A program made the translations under genes and the position numbers. From assembly GCA_001931905.2 (NCBI GenBank), contig MSJI02000505.1, forward strand, positions 1-37,759: 37,759 bases of DNA, in the 5' to 3' direction. Below the pieces are notes generated by a model. It had not been told where the DNA came from, made no database searches, and worked only from the letters and a program-made list of their open reading frames with translations. Source of the stretch: Cladosporium sp. IMV 00045. Taxonomy: Eukaryota > Ascomycota > Dothideomycetes > Cladosporiales > Cladosporiaceae. Positions 18,658 to 29,993 of the stretch are shown piece by piece. The first letter of the stretch is position 1, and each line of letters starts with the position of its first letter.

Positions 18658-20963
18658 CTACGCCTCTTCATCCTCCTCCTCCTTAACACCACCAAAATAC
18701 TCATCGTCCTCCACATCATCATCCACATAAGGCGACAAGCCCACATGTTTCCGGATCCAATTCAGCACCGTCTTATGCCACACGAGACTATTCTCCGGCT
18801 TCAAGACAAAGTGGTTTTCATCCGGGAACGTGAGCAGCTGGCTCTCCACCCCGCGAGCCTGCAGGACGTTGAACGCCGCAAGACCCTCGGAAATGCAGAT
18901 GCGGTAGTCCTTGGAGCTGTGGATGACGAGCTGCGGCGTGGCCCAGTTGTCGAGGTGCTCGGATGGGTCCCAGCGGCGCCAGTTGCTGATGGTGGTGGAG
19001 GAGAAGGGGTGTGTTTTCGCCGCGGTGGTGGTGCTGCTGGTGGGTTTGGGGCGGGAAAAGTGTGGGTTGTACCAGGGTGTGCCGCCCAGGTCGAAGAGGG
19101 GGAAGTAGAGCTCTTCTGTCGACAGCATGTTGGAGCAGCTGAAGATGCCGTCGTGGCAGACCAGGGCTTTGAATTTGCGGCCGAGGTCATGGCCTTGGAT
19201 CCCTGTGCGAGTTGTCAGTGGCTGCTATCAGATTAAGTGGCAGGCCGGCTGAACGTACAATTCATCATGTACCCGCCGTAGCTTGCACCAAGAGCCACGG
19301 CGCGATCATTGTCAGCTTCGGGGAAGTTCTCGTCAACCCACTTGTACAGATTGACAATGTCCTCGTATGGATCGCCTCCCCAGTTCTTGTTGATGGCATC
19401 AGTGAAAGCTTGTCCGTATCCAGTAGACCCAGTCACGTTCGGAGCGATCACGATGAAGCCCTGTTCCGCAAACACAGCGGGGTTCCATCTCGTGGACCAA
19501 CTGTCACCCCAGGCTCCCTGCGGCCCACCGTGGATCAGGTAGGCTACTGGGTAGGTCTTCGAACTTTCGAAGTTGCTGGGTTTCAGTACCCATGAATGCA
19601 CTTCCTTGTTGATCTTCGGATTACTCGCTGGAGTCCAGATGGAAGACACTTGTTTTGGCTTGAGCCCAAATTTGGTTCCGTTGCTCGAGAAAGAGTTGCT
19701 CCAAGTCAGAAGCGCGGTTTCTTGAGGTTTCTCGGGTACCACCTCGATGATGGCAAAGTAGGAGCTGTCAATCAGGGATGAGCCCGTGTAGAAAATCTTC
19801 CCTTGCTCCTTGAGGGGCTTCACATCGCCCACGGAGCCTTTCTCTGTGAGACGAAGAGGTGCAAATTGGCCGGGTTGCACCAAGAAGAGACGTGCCTGTC
19901 CTTCGTCCTCGGCAGTGGCTATGATGCCTTTACCATCAATTGTCCAAGAGATCGCAGATGGGCTGCGATCCCATCCAGACTGAGCGGCGACAATGCCATC
20001 CTTGGTCGAAACTTGAAGAGCAGCACCGTCCAAGTCGCCAACGACGAATATTCTGTTCTGGTCAGATTCGTAGCCGTTTCGCTGCATCGAAAGAAAAGCC
20101 ACTTTGAGCGCATCAGGCGAGAAAACAGGTGAGCTTGATGCGCCCTCAAAACCATCCACGACAACTCGCCTTGGCCTTGCTGATGAGCTCTGCGTCCACG
20201 ACTCTACGTTGAGTAGGTACACGTTGCATTTCGTGTTCAGAGCAGGATTCACCTCCGGATCTTTGGAGACGAAAACAATGCCACGAGAGCTGACATCGAA
20301 GTTGTCAGTACCACCAAACGGTTTGATGGGCGACTCCAGGTTCGTGTCCTTCAGGGCGTTTGTGAGCTTCGAGAGATTGAACTTCCCGCTGTCGTCCTTG
20401 CTGAGCTTGCCGTACCAAATCGCATTCTTCTCTTTGCCCTCGTACTCATCCCAATGGCGAACGTAGAGACCAGTGTAGAGCCTAGCCGAGCTCTGCAGGG
20501 TTTTCGCCTTCTTTGGGTTGAACAAATGCCCGTGTCGGCTCGCTTGTGCTGACAACGCTATGGCGTATTCAACATCGCTCAGTTTCGCCACCTTGAGGTC
20601 TCCGGCTGGACCTGGGACTGAGCCTGCAACGTAATGGCTCTGACCAAGCTCGATGGGGCCTTTGAGAAAGTTGCTCACACTGCCATGGTAAAGATCTGTC
20701 ACACCATCTTTGCCACTTTGTAGCCAGATGAAGCTGTCCTCGTCAAGCCAGTTGATGCTGTCGGCCGCGTCCTTACTCAGCTGCGTGCTCTCATTGGTCT
20801 TGGTATCGAGGATCCTCAGCTCGTTCGATTTACTATGCGTGTTGAAGCTATAGGTGCTGGTGGTGAACAGGACGTATGTCCCAGTCGCGTTCGGGACACC
20901 AGCTGAACGCCTGGGAGCGCTGAGGAGCACTTTGGGGTCGAAGTGTGAAGCACGAATGGTCAT
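18658..20963 (-). CDS. S9C prolyl-oligopeptidase family peptidase, dipeptidyl-peptidase V-like
   Basis: Serine peptidase with an N-terminal beta-propeller and a C-terminal alpha/beta-hydrolase domain. Exons 20963-19259 and 19202-18658; the 56-nt intron (GTACGT...CACAG) falls just after the nucleophile motif and joins MMN to WIQGHDLGRKFKALV. 749 aa. Catalytic residues: S561 in GASYGGYM, D667 in SSKDYRI and H699 in PDENHFVLKPEN. The oxyanion-side motif YLIHGGPQGAWGDSWSTRWN is complete. I start at the ATG of MTIRASHFDPK; an in-frame extension of nine codons lacks ATG. No signal peptide is seen, unlike the secreted dipeptidyl-peptidase V of Aspergillus, so a cytosolic enzyme is likely. The C-terminal tail is strongly acidic (DDDVEDDEYFGGVKEEEDEE). 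Confidence 0.9.
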
Positions 20964-21525
20964 GATTGTGTGAATAAAAGTGACTGACACAATAAATCAA
21001 GCGCACATATACTATTGCAATGATTGAAAGACGCAATATGAAAAACAGCCATCGAGGTACGGTAGACTCGGGGAGGTCTCACCACAATCGTCTCTTGCTT
21101 CCGTTGCGGGGTCACACAAGCCACCGACCCAGCCATCCGAGAGACCAGCATATACTTGCATACGACATGAAGCAACTTACAAGCTTCCTCATTCACGAAA
21201 TTGAGGGGCAATCATGTCGTGACATTGATGTCTCATTTACAACAAAAGCAGCCATGAGCAGTTCAGCATATGGTACCAAAGCAAGGCTTGTTATCATGTG
21301 AGATTCGCCTTTACGAACGAACAAAACTACTCAATCGCTCTGGGTACATTGTAGGGCTTGACCTCTGTGATCGTAGCCTCATTGGCCTTTAGCATGTGCT
21401 CTAATGTCCTATTGCTCAATGTCAGCCTGCATAGGAACGCCGGGATCTCCCTGTGGTGCATAATCACATGGACCGGTAGTGGTACTACATGAGCTTTACA
21501 TAATGTACACACATCAGCACTGAAA
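20964..21525. other. Intergenic region between DPP5-like and MATE genes
   Basis: 560 bases, expected to hold the DPP5-like promoter and the MATE 3' UTR (both genes on the minus strand). No domain-bearing frame, TATA box or repeat stood out. Confidence 0.4.
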
Positions 21526-23535
21526 TTACTCAGCCACGTTGCGTCGCCTGGCTTCTTCAACGCTACTGTTCCAATCAGCTCTGCTCAGGTAGACGAACTC
21601 AATCATTGCAACAAGTCCCAAGGCAATCGCAACACCCGTCCATAGACCCCATAAGCCCCAATTGAGACCAAAAGTAGTACCGAAGCTAATTGGCATTGCA
21701 ATGACGTAGTAACAGAACAATTGAACGTAGCCACCAAAATGCTGTCGTCCAAGGCCTCGCAGCACACCGTTGCAAAGTGCTGCCAGCGCATCGAAGAGCT
21801 GGAAGGCCGCGCAAAGCGGCAGGACGGCAGAGGTGAGGCGCACCACATTCTCGTCCGAGGTGAAAAGGTAGGGGATGTAATCTTTGAGGGCGCTGAGTAG
21901 GACCACATTGAAGATGCCGATGATGAGGGCACCGTAGAAAGCGACTTTCGTCGTCAGCTTAGCAGCATCGGCAAGAGTGGCGCCAATGAGGTTTGCCACG
22001 CGTGTGCTGGCTGCGATGCTGAGAGGGAACGGAATTTGGAATGTAATGTTAGTAAGAGTTGCGAGGATGCTTTGCGCGGCGAGCACTTCGACGCCAAAGT
22101 AGGAGGCGCCGAATGTCAGGATCTCGAAGGCAAGCACTTCGGCTTCTACCATGATGACACCAGGCAATGCCAGCTTGACCATCGGGTCCCAGTTGTGGAA
22201 TGCCTTCTTGGTGAATCCATTCCAGCAGCTCATGCCGTTCTTGCTGAAGAAGCGGACATAAATGAAAAGGCCGATCGGAAGACAATTGTCGGTGATAGCC
22301 ACTGCAATCGGCGCTCCAATAAATCCTAGGTTGAGCTTCCAGACCAGAAACCAATTGAGAAACGCGTTGACAGGGCTTGCAATAATCAAGACATAAAGTG
22401 AAGCTGAGAACATGCCTTGGGCTTGAACAAAACGCTTGCCAGCCTCGAAGGCGGCGTATCCAGGCGCTCCGGCGAGGACGATCTTCAGATAGAGGCCAGC
22501 AAGCTCAGCAACAGCTCGCTCAGGGACAATGGCAAGGAGGATCTTGTCAGCTAGTAACCATACGACAGCAATTGGAATGGTTACAGCCCACAGGAAGTAG
22601 ATCATCCTCTGCATTTGCAACCCCACCAGCTTCTTCTTGCCACTGCCGTAGGCCTGTGGGCATAGGGTGTCCAAACTTGTAGCAAGGCCCTGGTAGATAG
22701 CATATCCAGTGATGTTGGCCGTCATGCTTGCAAGACTTACAGCTCCCAATTCCACAGCACCGATGTGACCAAGGACAAAAACTGACGCAACAGTCAAAGA
22801 ATATTGCAGTAGAAAGGTTGCCATGAGAGGGAAAGCATATCCAGACAGTACTTTGGTCTCACGTTGCCACGTTGTTTGGATCTTTCCGTCCTTCACAGCT
22901 TCCTCCCAGCGAGTAGAGATGGTCTTGGGGTCATCTTGCCCACCGTACGGCCGTCTAGAATCTCCAAGCAGTGGTGCATTCTCAGACGGACCTCCGTTTG
23001 CGCCAGAGCCTCGATCTTGTCCACTCTGTACTCCATCTCCGCCTGGTATAGGAAAGCTGAACCAACTCTTCCTCCTCTTTCTGTCGCCAGTGGAATCCTG
23101 AGCATGCTTGGGCGGAATGAGATTGTTGTCCCGCAGCAGACTTCTTTCCTCTTCAAGGACTCTCTTCCGCTCATCCCTGGACATCGTCCTATTGATATCT
23201 CTCCCTGATCCGCTTGGAGGACGTACAAACTCCACCGGCATTCTGGCTCTGTTTCCAGCCACAACAAAGCTGTTCCTCCGACAGGACCGGTAAAGCGAAT
23301 ACTCTGACTGGGTCGCAGGCGCGGAGCTTGACAGCTGCTCCTCGTCGTCTTCATCGCCACTTTCCGCTGCACCGCTGTCCTCCTCTTCTTCTTCCTCTCC
23401 GTCTTCCAGATCTCTAGCCAAGCTCGCCCTTGCGATCGGTGCCATGTCCCTCCAGCTCGATCCAAGCGAACGGCTCAAGATACCGTCTCTCGATGCCGGC
23501 ACCAGGCCTACCGCCACGGGTTTTGGACGCGACAT
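21526..23535 (-). CDS. MATE family multidrug/toxin extrusion transporter
   Basis: Cation-coupled efflux transporter of the MatE family, probably in the plasma or vacuolar membrane. Single exon, 669 aa. The first 190 residues are hydrophilic and contain an acidic patch (about residues 45-66), then Arg/Ser-rich sequence; this is a cytosolic extension typical of fungal MATEs. About twelve membrane helices follow from residue 215. The first MatE repeat includes LATSLDTLCPQAYGSGKKK, the conserved motif after helix 2, and the second includes LPGVIMVEAEVLAFEILTF and LAAQSILATLTNITFQIPF. The C-terminus is short (WNSSVEEARRRNVAE). Substrate cannot be inferred. There are no neighbouring biosynthetic genes to suggest a metabolite cluster. 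Confidence 0.93.
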   Translation of the reverse strand: MSRPKPVAVGLVPASRDGILSRSLGSSWRDMAPIARASLARDLEDGEEEEEEDSGAAESGDEDDEEQLSSSAPATQSEYSLYRSCRRNSFVVAGNRARMPVEFVRPPSGSGRDINRTMSRDERKRVLEEERSLLRDNNLIPPKHAQDSTGDRKRRKSWFSFPIPGGDGVQSGQDRGSGANGGPSENAPLLGDSRRPYGGQDDPKTISTRWEEAVKDGKIQTTWQRETKVLSGYAFPLMATFLLQYSLTVASVFVLGHIGAVELGAVSLASMTANITGYAIYQGLATSLDTLCPQAYGSGKKKLVGLQMQRMIYFLWAVTIPIAVVWLLADKILLAIVPERAVAELAGLYLKIVLAGAPGYAAFEAGKRFVQAQGMFSASLYVLIIASPVNAFLNWFLVWKLNLGFIGAPIAVAITDNCLPIGLFIYVRFFSKNGMSCWNGFTKKAFHNWDPMVKLALPGVIMVEAEVLAFEILTFGASYFGVEVLAAQSILATLTNITFQIPFPLSIAASTRVANLIGATLADAAKLTTKVAFYGALIIGIFNVVLLSALKDYIPYLFTSDENVVRLTSAVLPLCAAFQLFDALAALCNGVLRGLGRQHFGGYVQLFCYYVIAMPISFGTTFGLNWGLWGLWTGVAIALGLVAMIEFVYLSRADWNSSVEEARRRNVAE

Positions 23536-24511
23536 TGTCCCTCACTGTCTTCTTTGACGGCGAGAGACCGCTTCGGTTTCTTGCAATGTAGTTGAATAGG
23601 TGGGGTGAATGTTGCAAGGGTAGCTTTGTATGTGGATAGAATTAACGTTTGGCCAGACGCGTTCCGAACCTACCATGGGTGGTCCGTGAGAGAGGACTCG
23701 ATCCTCCATTGATTAGACAACAACCTGACAGGTATCGAGGTCACCTCCAAATGCTTACGTGGGACGTTGTCTAGACTTGATGAAATTATATGGACGGAGT
23801 TTCTTACGATGAATGCCACGAAGGTCGGCAGCATGAGCGACCTCGTCACGGGACACCCTTGGGTTCCTCCTACCTCTTAACACTGTACATGTACTTGCTA
23901 AATGATCTCATGTTTAAAGAGCAGAGTGATTCTTTGCAATACCATGCACTCGGGTTAACAGAACAGTTACAGAAGTTCATTGCTTCTGTGATATTCTCTG
24001 AATCGAATGGATCCTCGTCCGCGTGGGGAACCCAATGAAGACCGTCTGCCCTCGAGAAGAGGATACCAGAAAACCCACAGCACACAGAAAGTCAACAGGG
24101 TCATCGGCTATCTCCAAATTATCGATATTATCTGTTGGGTTACTGTCTCTGTACACTGCATACGTATTGTGCTCAAAATCACGGCGGGAATCCACGTCGG
24201 CATGGTGTTACAGCAGACCACTGCAAGGACCCGAATGTTTGACATGCAAGACTGCATGCATGCCTCTCAAGATCTGCTCAAACATGCACATGCACCTCAC
24301 CGCTTGCGTTTGTTTCTGTGAGAGTCTCATCTGGAATGGACAGAAGGATGTTTGACACTTGACAAGCATAGGACTTCGTCTTATTAGAGCCATTCAATGT
24401 TTGTCGCTAGCAGCTTGCAACTATATGAAGAGGCAATGTGACTACTGGAAGTGCTCGTGAATCTTTCATCACGCAGCAGATCCGGAGATCATTTTCTTTC
24501 TATTATACGCC
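23536..24511. promoter_or_regulatory. Divergent intergenic region, MATE / CCCH gene
   Basis: About 980 bases between two divergent starts, holding both promoters. Frames of up to 110 codons on the plus strand (24007-24355) have no recognisable content. No tRNA, repeat or clear TATA box found by eye. Confidence 0.4.
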
Positions 24512-26197
24512 ATGTTCAACACAATCACGACCTCTGACATGAGCATCCCGATCCCGGTACGGCCACTATCCACTCCTCCAGCTTCTCCCTCATATCAAGC
24601 ACCTCAGCTTCGATACTTCATCTCCAGGAACAATGGCACTCTTGTTCCTCTCGTCCCAGCTGATGAGCTGCCTTATAACATCCGCCTTGAAGGCGTCCAG
24701 CGCGTTATTACCATGGAGAATGCGAGCGGCATGACTTTAGTGGGCACTCTGCCGTTCACCGGACGTCTCTTCAGGCTCCATACCAGCTCGATTCAACGAC
24801 CAGAAGTGATTATTTCCAGCAAGCCTGCCGCTCTTCCCTCAGCTACCGCAGTGACGTGGCGTCGCAAGGATGACAGCCCAAAGGACGCAACACAAGCCAA
24901 GATCGACACTATCGTGGCCTCAGAAGTCCGACTCGCAGCTCAGCCCAAAGTCGAAAGCTTCAAGGCATCGAGCTTCTCCATCATCTAGGAGCACACCAGA
25001 TCTGGGAGAGAAAGTATACTGCACCCACTGGATTCGCCACGGAGAGTGCGATTACATTCAGCAGGGCTGCCGGTACAAGCATGAAATGCCGGACAGAGCC
25101 ACTTTGGCAAGCATTGGATTCAGGACTGTGCCGCGTTGGTGGCAGGAGAAGATCGCGGTGCAGCTAGGTCAAAGTGCAATTTCAACTGTTGGACCTGTGG
25201 TGAAGCCGGAGGAATGGCTGAAGAGAAGGAGGTCCAGCTTGGGAAGCGAGAGCGAGTCGTCTAATAGCGACTCTGAGATGGAGGACAATGAGGAGAACAC
25301 TGTAGCTGCGGACATGGGAAAGCCAGTACAATCGCAACTCAAGAAGGAGAGAGATGAAGTCTCGTCCCTATGCGAGAAGAGTGCGAAAACACCAGGAAAT
25401 GTCGAGACTTTGGAGCCAAAACCGACAAACGAGCCAGCCATGGCAATCTCAAAAGCTGAGCCAACTGTCACCAAGAGTCGTCAGCTCTCTTTGACTGGAG
25501 ATCTCATCGACTTGAAAAGTCCGGTCCTGTCACCCCCATGCTTTCCGAAAGCAACCTTGTCTGCAACCGCTTTGAACACGACCATCCCATGCACGCCAAC
25601 AGCAAGAGTCAACGACCAGGTACCCCCAAAGGCTGAACCCAAGCAAGCCTTCACTGCACCTCGCAAGGTCTTCTTACCTGCCGGAGAGTCTCGCGAACAC
25701 CACATCGCAGAATTTCGCAAACATGCCGAAACTCAAGCCTGCAAACAACAAAAGAGCCATGTCAAAGAATTGCCTCCCAAAAAAGCCACCACCACTACAC
25801 CAACAACCCAGACCATCATCCTTCCCGCTCTTTCGGGTCTGATGGCATCCAAGCACGCACCGATACCGATGCACCAACATTCGCCATGGCTCAGTCCACT
25901 GCCAGCGATCTCAACCAATCCACGATCAACAATGCACCTGCCGGCTCCAAAGTCCCGACCACCACAAAAGCTCACAGACCCGCGAAACTCAGCAGCAAGA
26001 AAACGTCTTCTCCAAAGGTTGCAATACAGACTAACCATAAGCCCACCTCATCCCCAAGACCCGGAGACGTCAAGTCGAAGACCACATTTGGCAATGCTGC
26101 TGGTCTGCAGATAAAGACTGCAAAATTGCCTCGCAGCGTCCCGGACGCTTGTCGTCCGCGGAGGCCGAAGGTGCAGGTTTCGAAGAGTCATGAGTGA
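24512..26197 (+). CDS. CCCH-type zinc-finger protein, frame changes twice
   Basis: Fungal protein with a single C-x8-C-x6-C-x3-H zinc finger (codons 25020-25082), a type that usually binds RNA. The N-terminal part has a conserved-looking stretch (MENASGMTLVGTLPFTGRLF). The rest is Ser/Pro/Lys-rich and probably disordered. The coding signal changes frame twice. The first frame runs from 24512 to a TAG at 24986-24988; the finger-bearing frame runs until roughly 25785; the last part (to the TGA at 26195) returns to the first frame with clean codon use. The shifts are +1 and +2 and compensate each other. Introns of matching phase would need weak donors (GTGGCG at 24856; GTCAAA at 25761). Single-base indels, true or from assembly, are an equal or better explanation. 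The exact protein is therefore uncertain. Confidence 0.65.
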
Positions 26198-26358
26198 TGA
26201 TTGCAAGGGCAAATCCAGCATTGACAGGTTTGGTTCGGGAAGTGTGACAAAAAAAGCTGATGGGAAAATCGGGGGCCGTTATTGTACACTACATACACTA
26301 GTTAAAAGCACACTGTTCACACTACAATCTAGACATTCATTCATAAGAGCCTCTACTC

Positions 26359-28697
26359 TCAAGAAAGTTCGAACTCCCCGCTGAGGCCTTCAAAGGCCGT
26401 GATCGTGCCCCCAAGCGCTTTGGCATCGCCATAGTACTTCAGTCTGTACCGACCAGCCAGCTGCGCGCTTCTGCTCATAAGCTCGCCATGTTGAGCTTCC
26501 GTCATGTCATTGTTCATACCCTCGGTCTCCCACTTCGTCTCCCAACTGATAGTGACCTCGCTGGTACCCAGAACTGTGCTCGTGCGCGTCCACTCGTACA
26601 CCAGCTCCAGTCCTCATCACTCCGCACCTGGGTCCAGACGGAGGAATCGGCATCATACTTCTCTACGGCTGCAAACGTGCCACCGAGACGGAAATTGTTG
26701 CGGGGGTTCGCACCCGCAAAGCTTGCCGAGATTGTTTGGCCTTGTATGTATGAAGGCTTCACGTCGGCCAAAACGTCGCCGAAGGATTTGAGGAACGGAG
26801 GTCGGTCGACGATGACTGGTGTGATGAAGCTGAGGCTGTTGTTGACGTTGATCGGTGGCGGCGGTCCGTGAATAGCAGATGGCGAAGTAGTCGTTGATGC
26901 ATCAAGGTTGAGAAGAAAGGTCAGGGTGCGATTGATGTATGCGTCCAGAGTGTGCGGTCCGTAGAGCGTTGAGGCACCTTCGTAGCGCTGAACGCTGTAC
27001 TCTTCAGGAGTTGTGATGTAATGCGCGTAGGTGTTTGCCGGCCCACCGAGGACGACGATAGGCTCAATCTCCTGTTGGCTTAGATCGGAGAAAGAGATTG
27101 ATGCTTCGTGCTGGACGGCTTCCCTCCAACGACGACCAGCCATGGTTGTTGCTTCACCAGGTGAGACGATGATGAACATCTGACCAACGCGCAGAAGTTG
27201 GACATCAGCAATATTGGGGCTCCAGGCGTAGGGACTGTCAGTCTCACCGACGTCCAAAAGAATTGGCTTAGGTGCGTGACATGCGACCTGAGTATCGTTT
27301 GGAGTATGCAATCTGTTACCGATGGCAGACCAAAGAGGATTGGCGTGAGGATCACCAGGCTGCGCTTGCTTGAAGTCGAAAGCCCCTGGGCCGTCGGTCG
27401 TTCCAGCAGCAAATGAGTAGCCCATTGCTGCGGGACATGTCCGAACGTCGGTCCCATTTGGAAGAGTGAAGTTCAAGGTGCTGAAGTCGACAAATTGATG
27501 GAATGATTTGACGACCTTGCCCTGAACCGGTGTGAAGGCTGAATTGTCGTCCCAGATACCGCGTGCGCCTTCAAATTGACGTCTACCGATCTCATAGTTT
27601 GACGCGGTACCGGCATCGTTGAGACCCCAGAAAGGACCACGACCGTGACAGGGCTGTGTTTTGTTACCACACAAGCTAGTCTTGAAATCACACAATTCAC
27701 CAGCGTGGGCGCCAAATTCACAATAAGCTCCGAGTACATTCGGTGAAGTATCACCCACGTTAGCTTGGCTAAAACCCGCAACGAAGTTGGAGTCGTTTAC
27801 TGATTTTTCGAAGAGATAGGCGGCGACGCCCTTGTTGTCACCAGTCACGAGTGTGTTGTTGCCATACATGCTCGTGCCATGGACCGGAAACCAGGTAAGC
27901 ACACCGATATCTTTGGATCCGTTGTCAGTCGCATGTGCAAGACGTAGTAGTGTCAGAGACTTGTCGACGTCGGATTTGTACCGTTGCCGTTCTTCTTCAG
28001 GGTTTGCCAGATACGAAAATGGGCTACGGTTGATGTTTGCATCGGTGATATCAGAAGCACCAACTGACAAGTATCCCGGAGCAAGATTCTCATGGGCTTG
28101 TTTGATGGAAGCCACGGCGCCATCGACTATGGCCTGGTACGAGGGCTTGTTGAAACCCTTGCTGGTGATTTGAGGCAACAGGTAGTTGAGCCAAGCGCCT
28201 GGTCCGCTATGTGAGTGGGTTCCAGTGACAGCCACGTTCTGTGGACCGTACGCAGCGAATTCGCCGCCTAAATCGGCGAGTGCCTGCAAAATTCCATGTC
28301 TTACGGCAGTATCGCCAGATTGGGTGTCGAGAACAAGATAGGCGAACCTGTCTTCAGATTTGTCCATGTCCCCGATTACGAAAGCACGAGAGTACAGGCG
28401 CTGTCTGATGCCGGTACCTTGCTGTGCCGGGTCTGCATAGCCCATGAAGTTTATCTCAACGACAGGGCCTGTGATATCTGCCTTTCCGACTCCAACGAGA
28501 TACTCATCTCCATCGCTCTTTCGTGTGCTGCCTTGGGGAATGTTTTGACCAAAGCAGCCTCTCCAGAAGACTGAGAAACTGCGGTGAGCGTTGCCATCGA
28601 GACCGCCATTGAAAGAGAAATTCGTTGTCAAGTGGATTGTTGAGAGAATTAGAAGGATGCCGGCGGCCAGCGCGGCGAAGACCGGAATGCGTGGCAT
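26359..28697 (-). CDS. Neutral/alkaline ceramidase, frame broken near the C-terminus
   Basis: Hydrolyses ceramide to sphingosine and fatty acid. The start MPRIPVFAALAAGILLILST is a signal anchor or signal peptide. The nucleophile is S318 in NVGDTSPN; zinc-site residues are in GTHSHSGPG (H161, H163) and PVHGTSMYG (H273); LLDVGETDSPYAWSP and AHYITTPEEYSVQRYEG are also family motifs. Many N-glycosylation sequons fit a secreted or lumenal enzyme. The main frame is open from 28697 to about 26610 and encodes some 697 residues. The family's last immunoglobulin-like segment then continues in another frame (LVYEWTRTSTVLGTSEVTISW ... LSGEFELS, stop at 26359), so one base appears to be missing at about 26605-26612 (DEDW, then LVYEW). 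Reading straight through would replace the last 80-odd residues by 29 unrelated ones. No intron of suitable size fits. Confidence 0.85.
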
Positions 28698-29993
28698 CGT
28701 CGAGGTATTGGTTCGACGACTAGACAGGAAGCAGAGTCATGTTGTGGTGTCAAGGGACTACTGTCAAGACAGTTTGCTTGGATCTTATGCATCACAGTCC
28801 ATGGCGAGACGTCGTTTCCCCATCGACTTCACCGCAAGCATGACTTCGGAGGTAGTCGCGTTGAAGTCGGATTTGTATGACATCACGTGCTGATGACTCG
28901 CGACTCCGCTTCCTCACCTTCTTCCATCCGATGTCCTTCCGACTCATGTCTCAAGGGGTTGACTGTAAACAACACAGCAGGCTATTGCAATAGCACAGCC
29001 CAAGGTATACTCTCTGGCCCGACGACATCGTGTCCACATGTAAGTACGTGTCCCTCTGCCGTGCTAGCTGTCCGTCATCGCTGGGCTTCCACACCACACC
29101 TACGCCCGCATGAGCTCCAGTTCGCAGCGTCTGCACACGGCCCGTATGGCCCGCCAACCGGGCGGATCCTGGTGGACTGTTGGACGTCTTAACGAGAGCC
29201 ACGTCGACGTCCAAGCGACACCTCACTTCCTGCACCGCTGCTGCGGCGATTCTCAGAAAGGGCTTACGGCTAATGCTGGCAAAACACCCATTGGCCCTTC
29301 AATCGTTGCTTGGGCTGGACGAGAGTGCCGGGGAGGCCCCAGAACTTTCGGGCGGCCTATACGATCTTTATAGGTAAAGTCGAGCGGGACGCCGATGCAG
29401 CTTTACATACCAGACAATTTTACCGCGCTGCATGCAAGTCTGCCCAACCAGTCTTTAGCGAACAAGTCACTTTCGACTGCACGATTACGCCGTCCCGAGG
29501 TATCTGGATGAGGATCGCTTCTTCCTTCTTGCGTGTTACTTGACGTGTCACGAATGGGGATCACTTTCTGCACGCCGCTTGGTCCGAGCCTATCTCCCGA
29601 ACCTCTACACTGTCTGGTGCTACTATCACTCCGTTGTGTCGGTAAATTGAGGGCATCGAGTCAGGGCCGTGCTTCACCCTTCCTATGCAGCAAGGAGTGT
29701 CGGACGGCCGTTTGCGGTGTTGGCAAGTATGTCCTCATGTTCACTTGCTGCAAGCCCCATCACGGGCTCGTGGTATGGGTAGAGGAGCATGCTGGCCCGA
29801 TCGACATGGTCTATTATTAAACGACTGTGAGACACTGAGTACGAAAATGCAACTTGCCATTCTACTATTTACCTTATTCATGACCTGGCTGTCACTTCAT
29901 CCATCATCCGAACTGAACATCAAGAACTTTGACTTTATGGCTTGACAAACACGCCTCACCACTTAAGTACCATCCACCTACTCACAGAGTGCC
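28698..29993. promoter_or_regulatory. Long divergent intergenic region, ceramidase / disordered protein
   Basis: About 1.3 kb separates the two divergent starts. Frames of up to about 100 codons (28887-29192 and 29533-29820, plus) show no domain. The last part holds a 32-codon ORF just before the disordered-protein gene (separate entry). Its length suggests elaborate regulation or a lost gene, but I cannot show either. Confidence 0.35.
29847..29945 (+). CDS. Small ORF, 32 codons, signal-peptide-like
   Basis: ATG at 29847 opens MQLAILLFTLFMTWLSLHPS, a hydrophobic start like a signal peptide, followed by 12 residues and TGA. It ends 48 nt before the start of the large disordered protein on the same strand. 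It could be an upstream ORF in that gene's leader, a micropeptide, or chance. There is no further support. Confidence 0.2.
   Translation: MQLAILLFTLFMTWLSLHPSSELNIKNFDFMA

Noticed and set aside
16916..23535. Hydrolase, peptidase and MATE transporter as a secondary-metabolite cluster
   Set aside because: No backbone synthase, oxidoreductase set or pathway regulator nearby; the peptidase and transporter belong to common housekeeping or general efflux families.
23680..23725. Possible tRNA T-arm (GAGGACTCGATCCTC)
   Set aside because: The hairpin loop has five rather than seven bases, and no matching acceptor stem, D-arm or anticodon arm is found around it.
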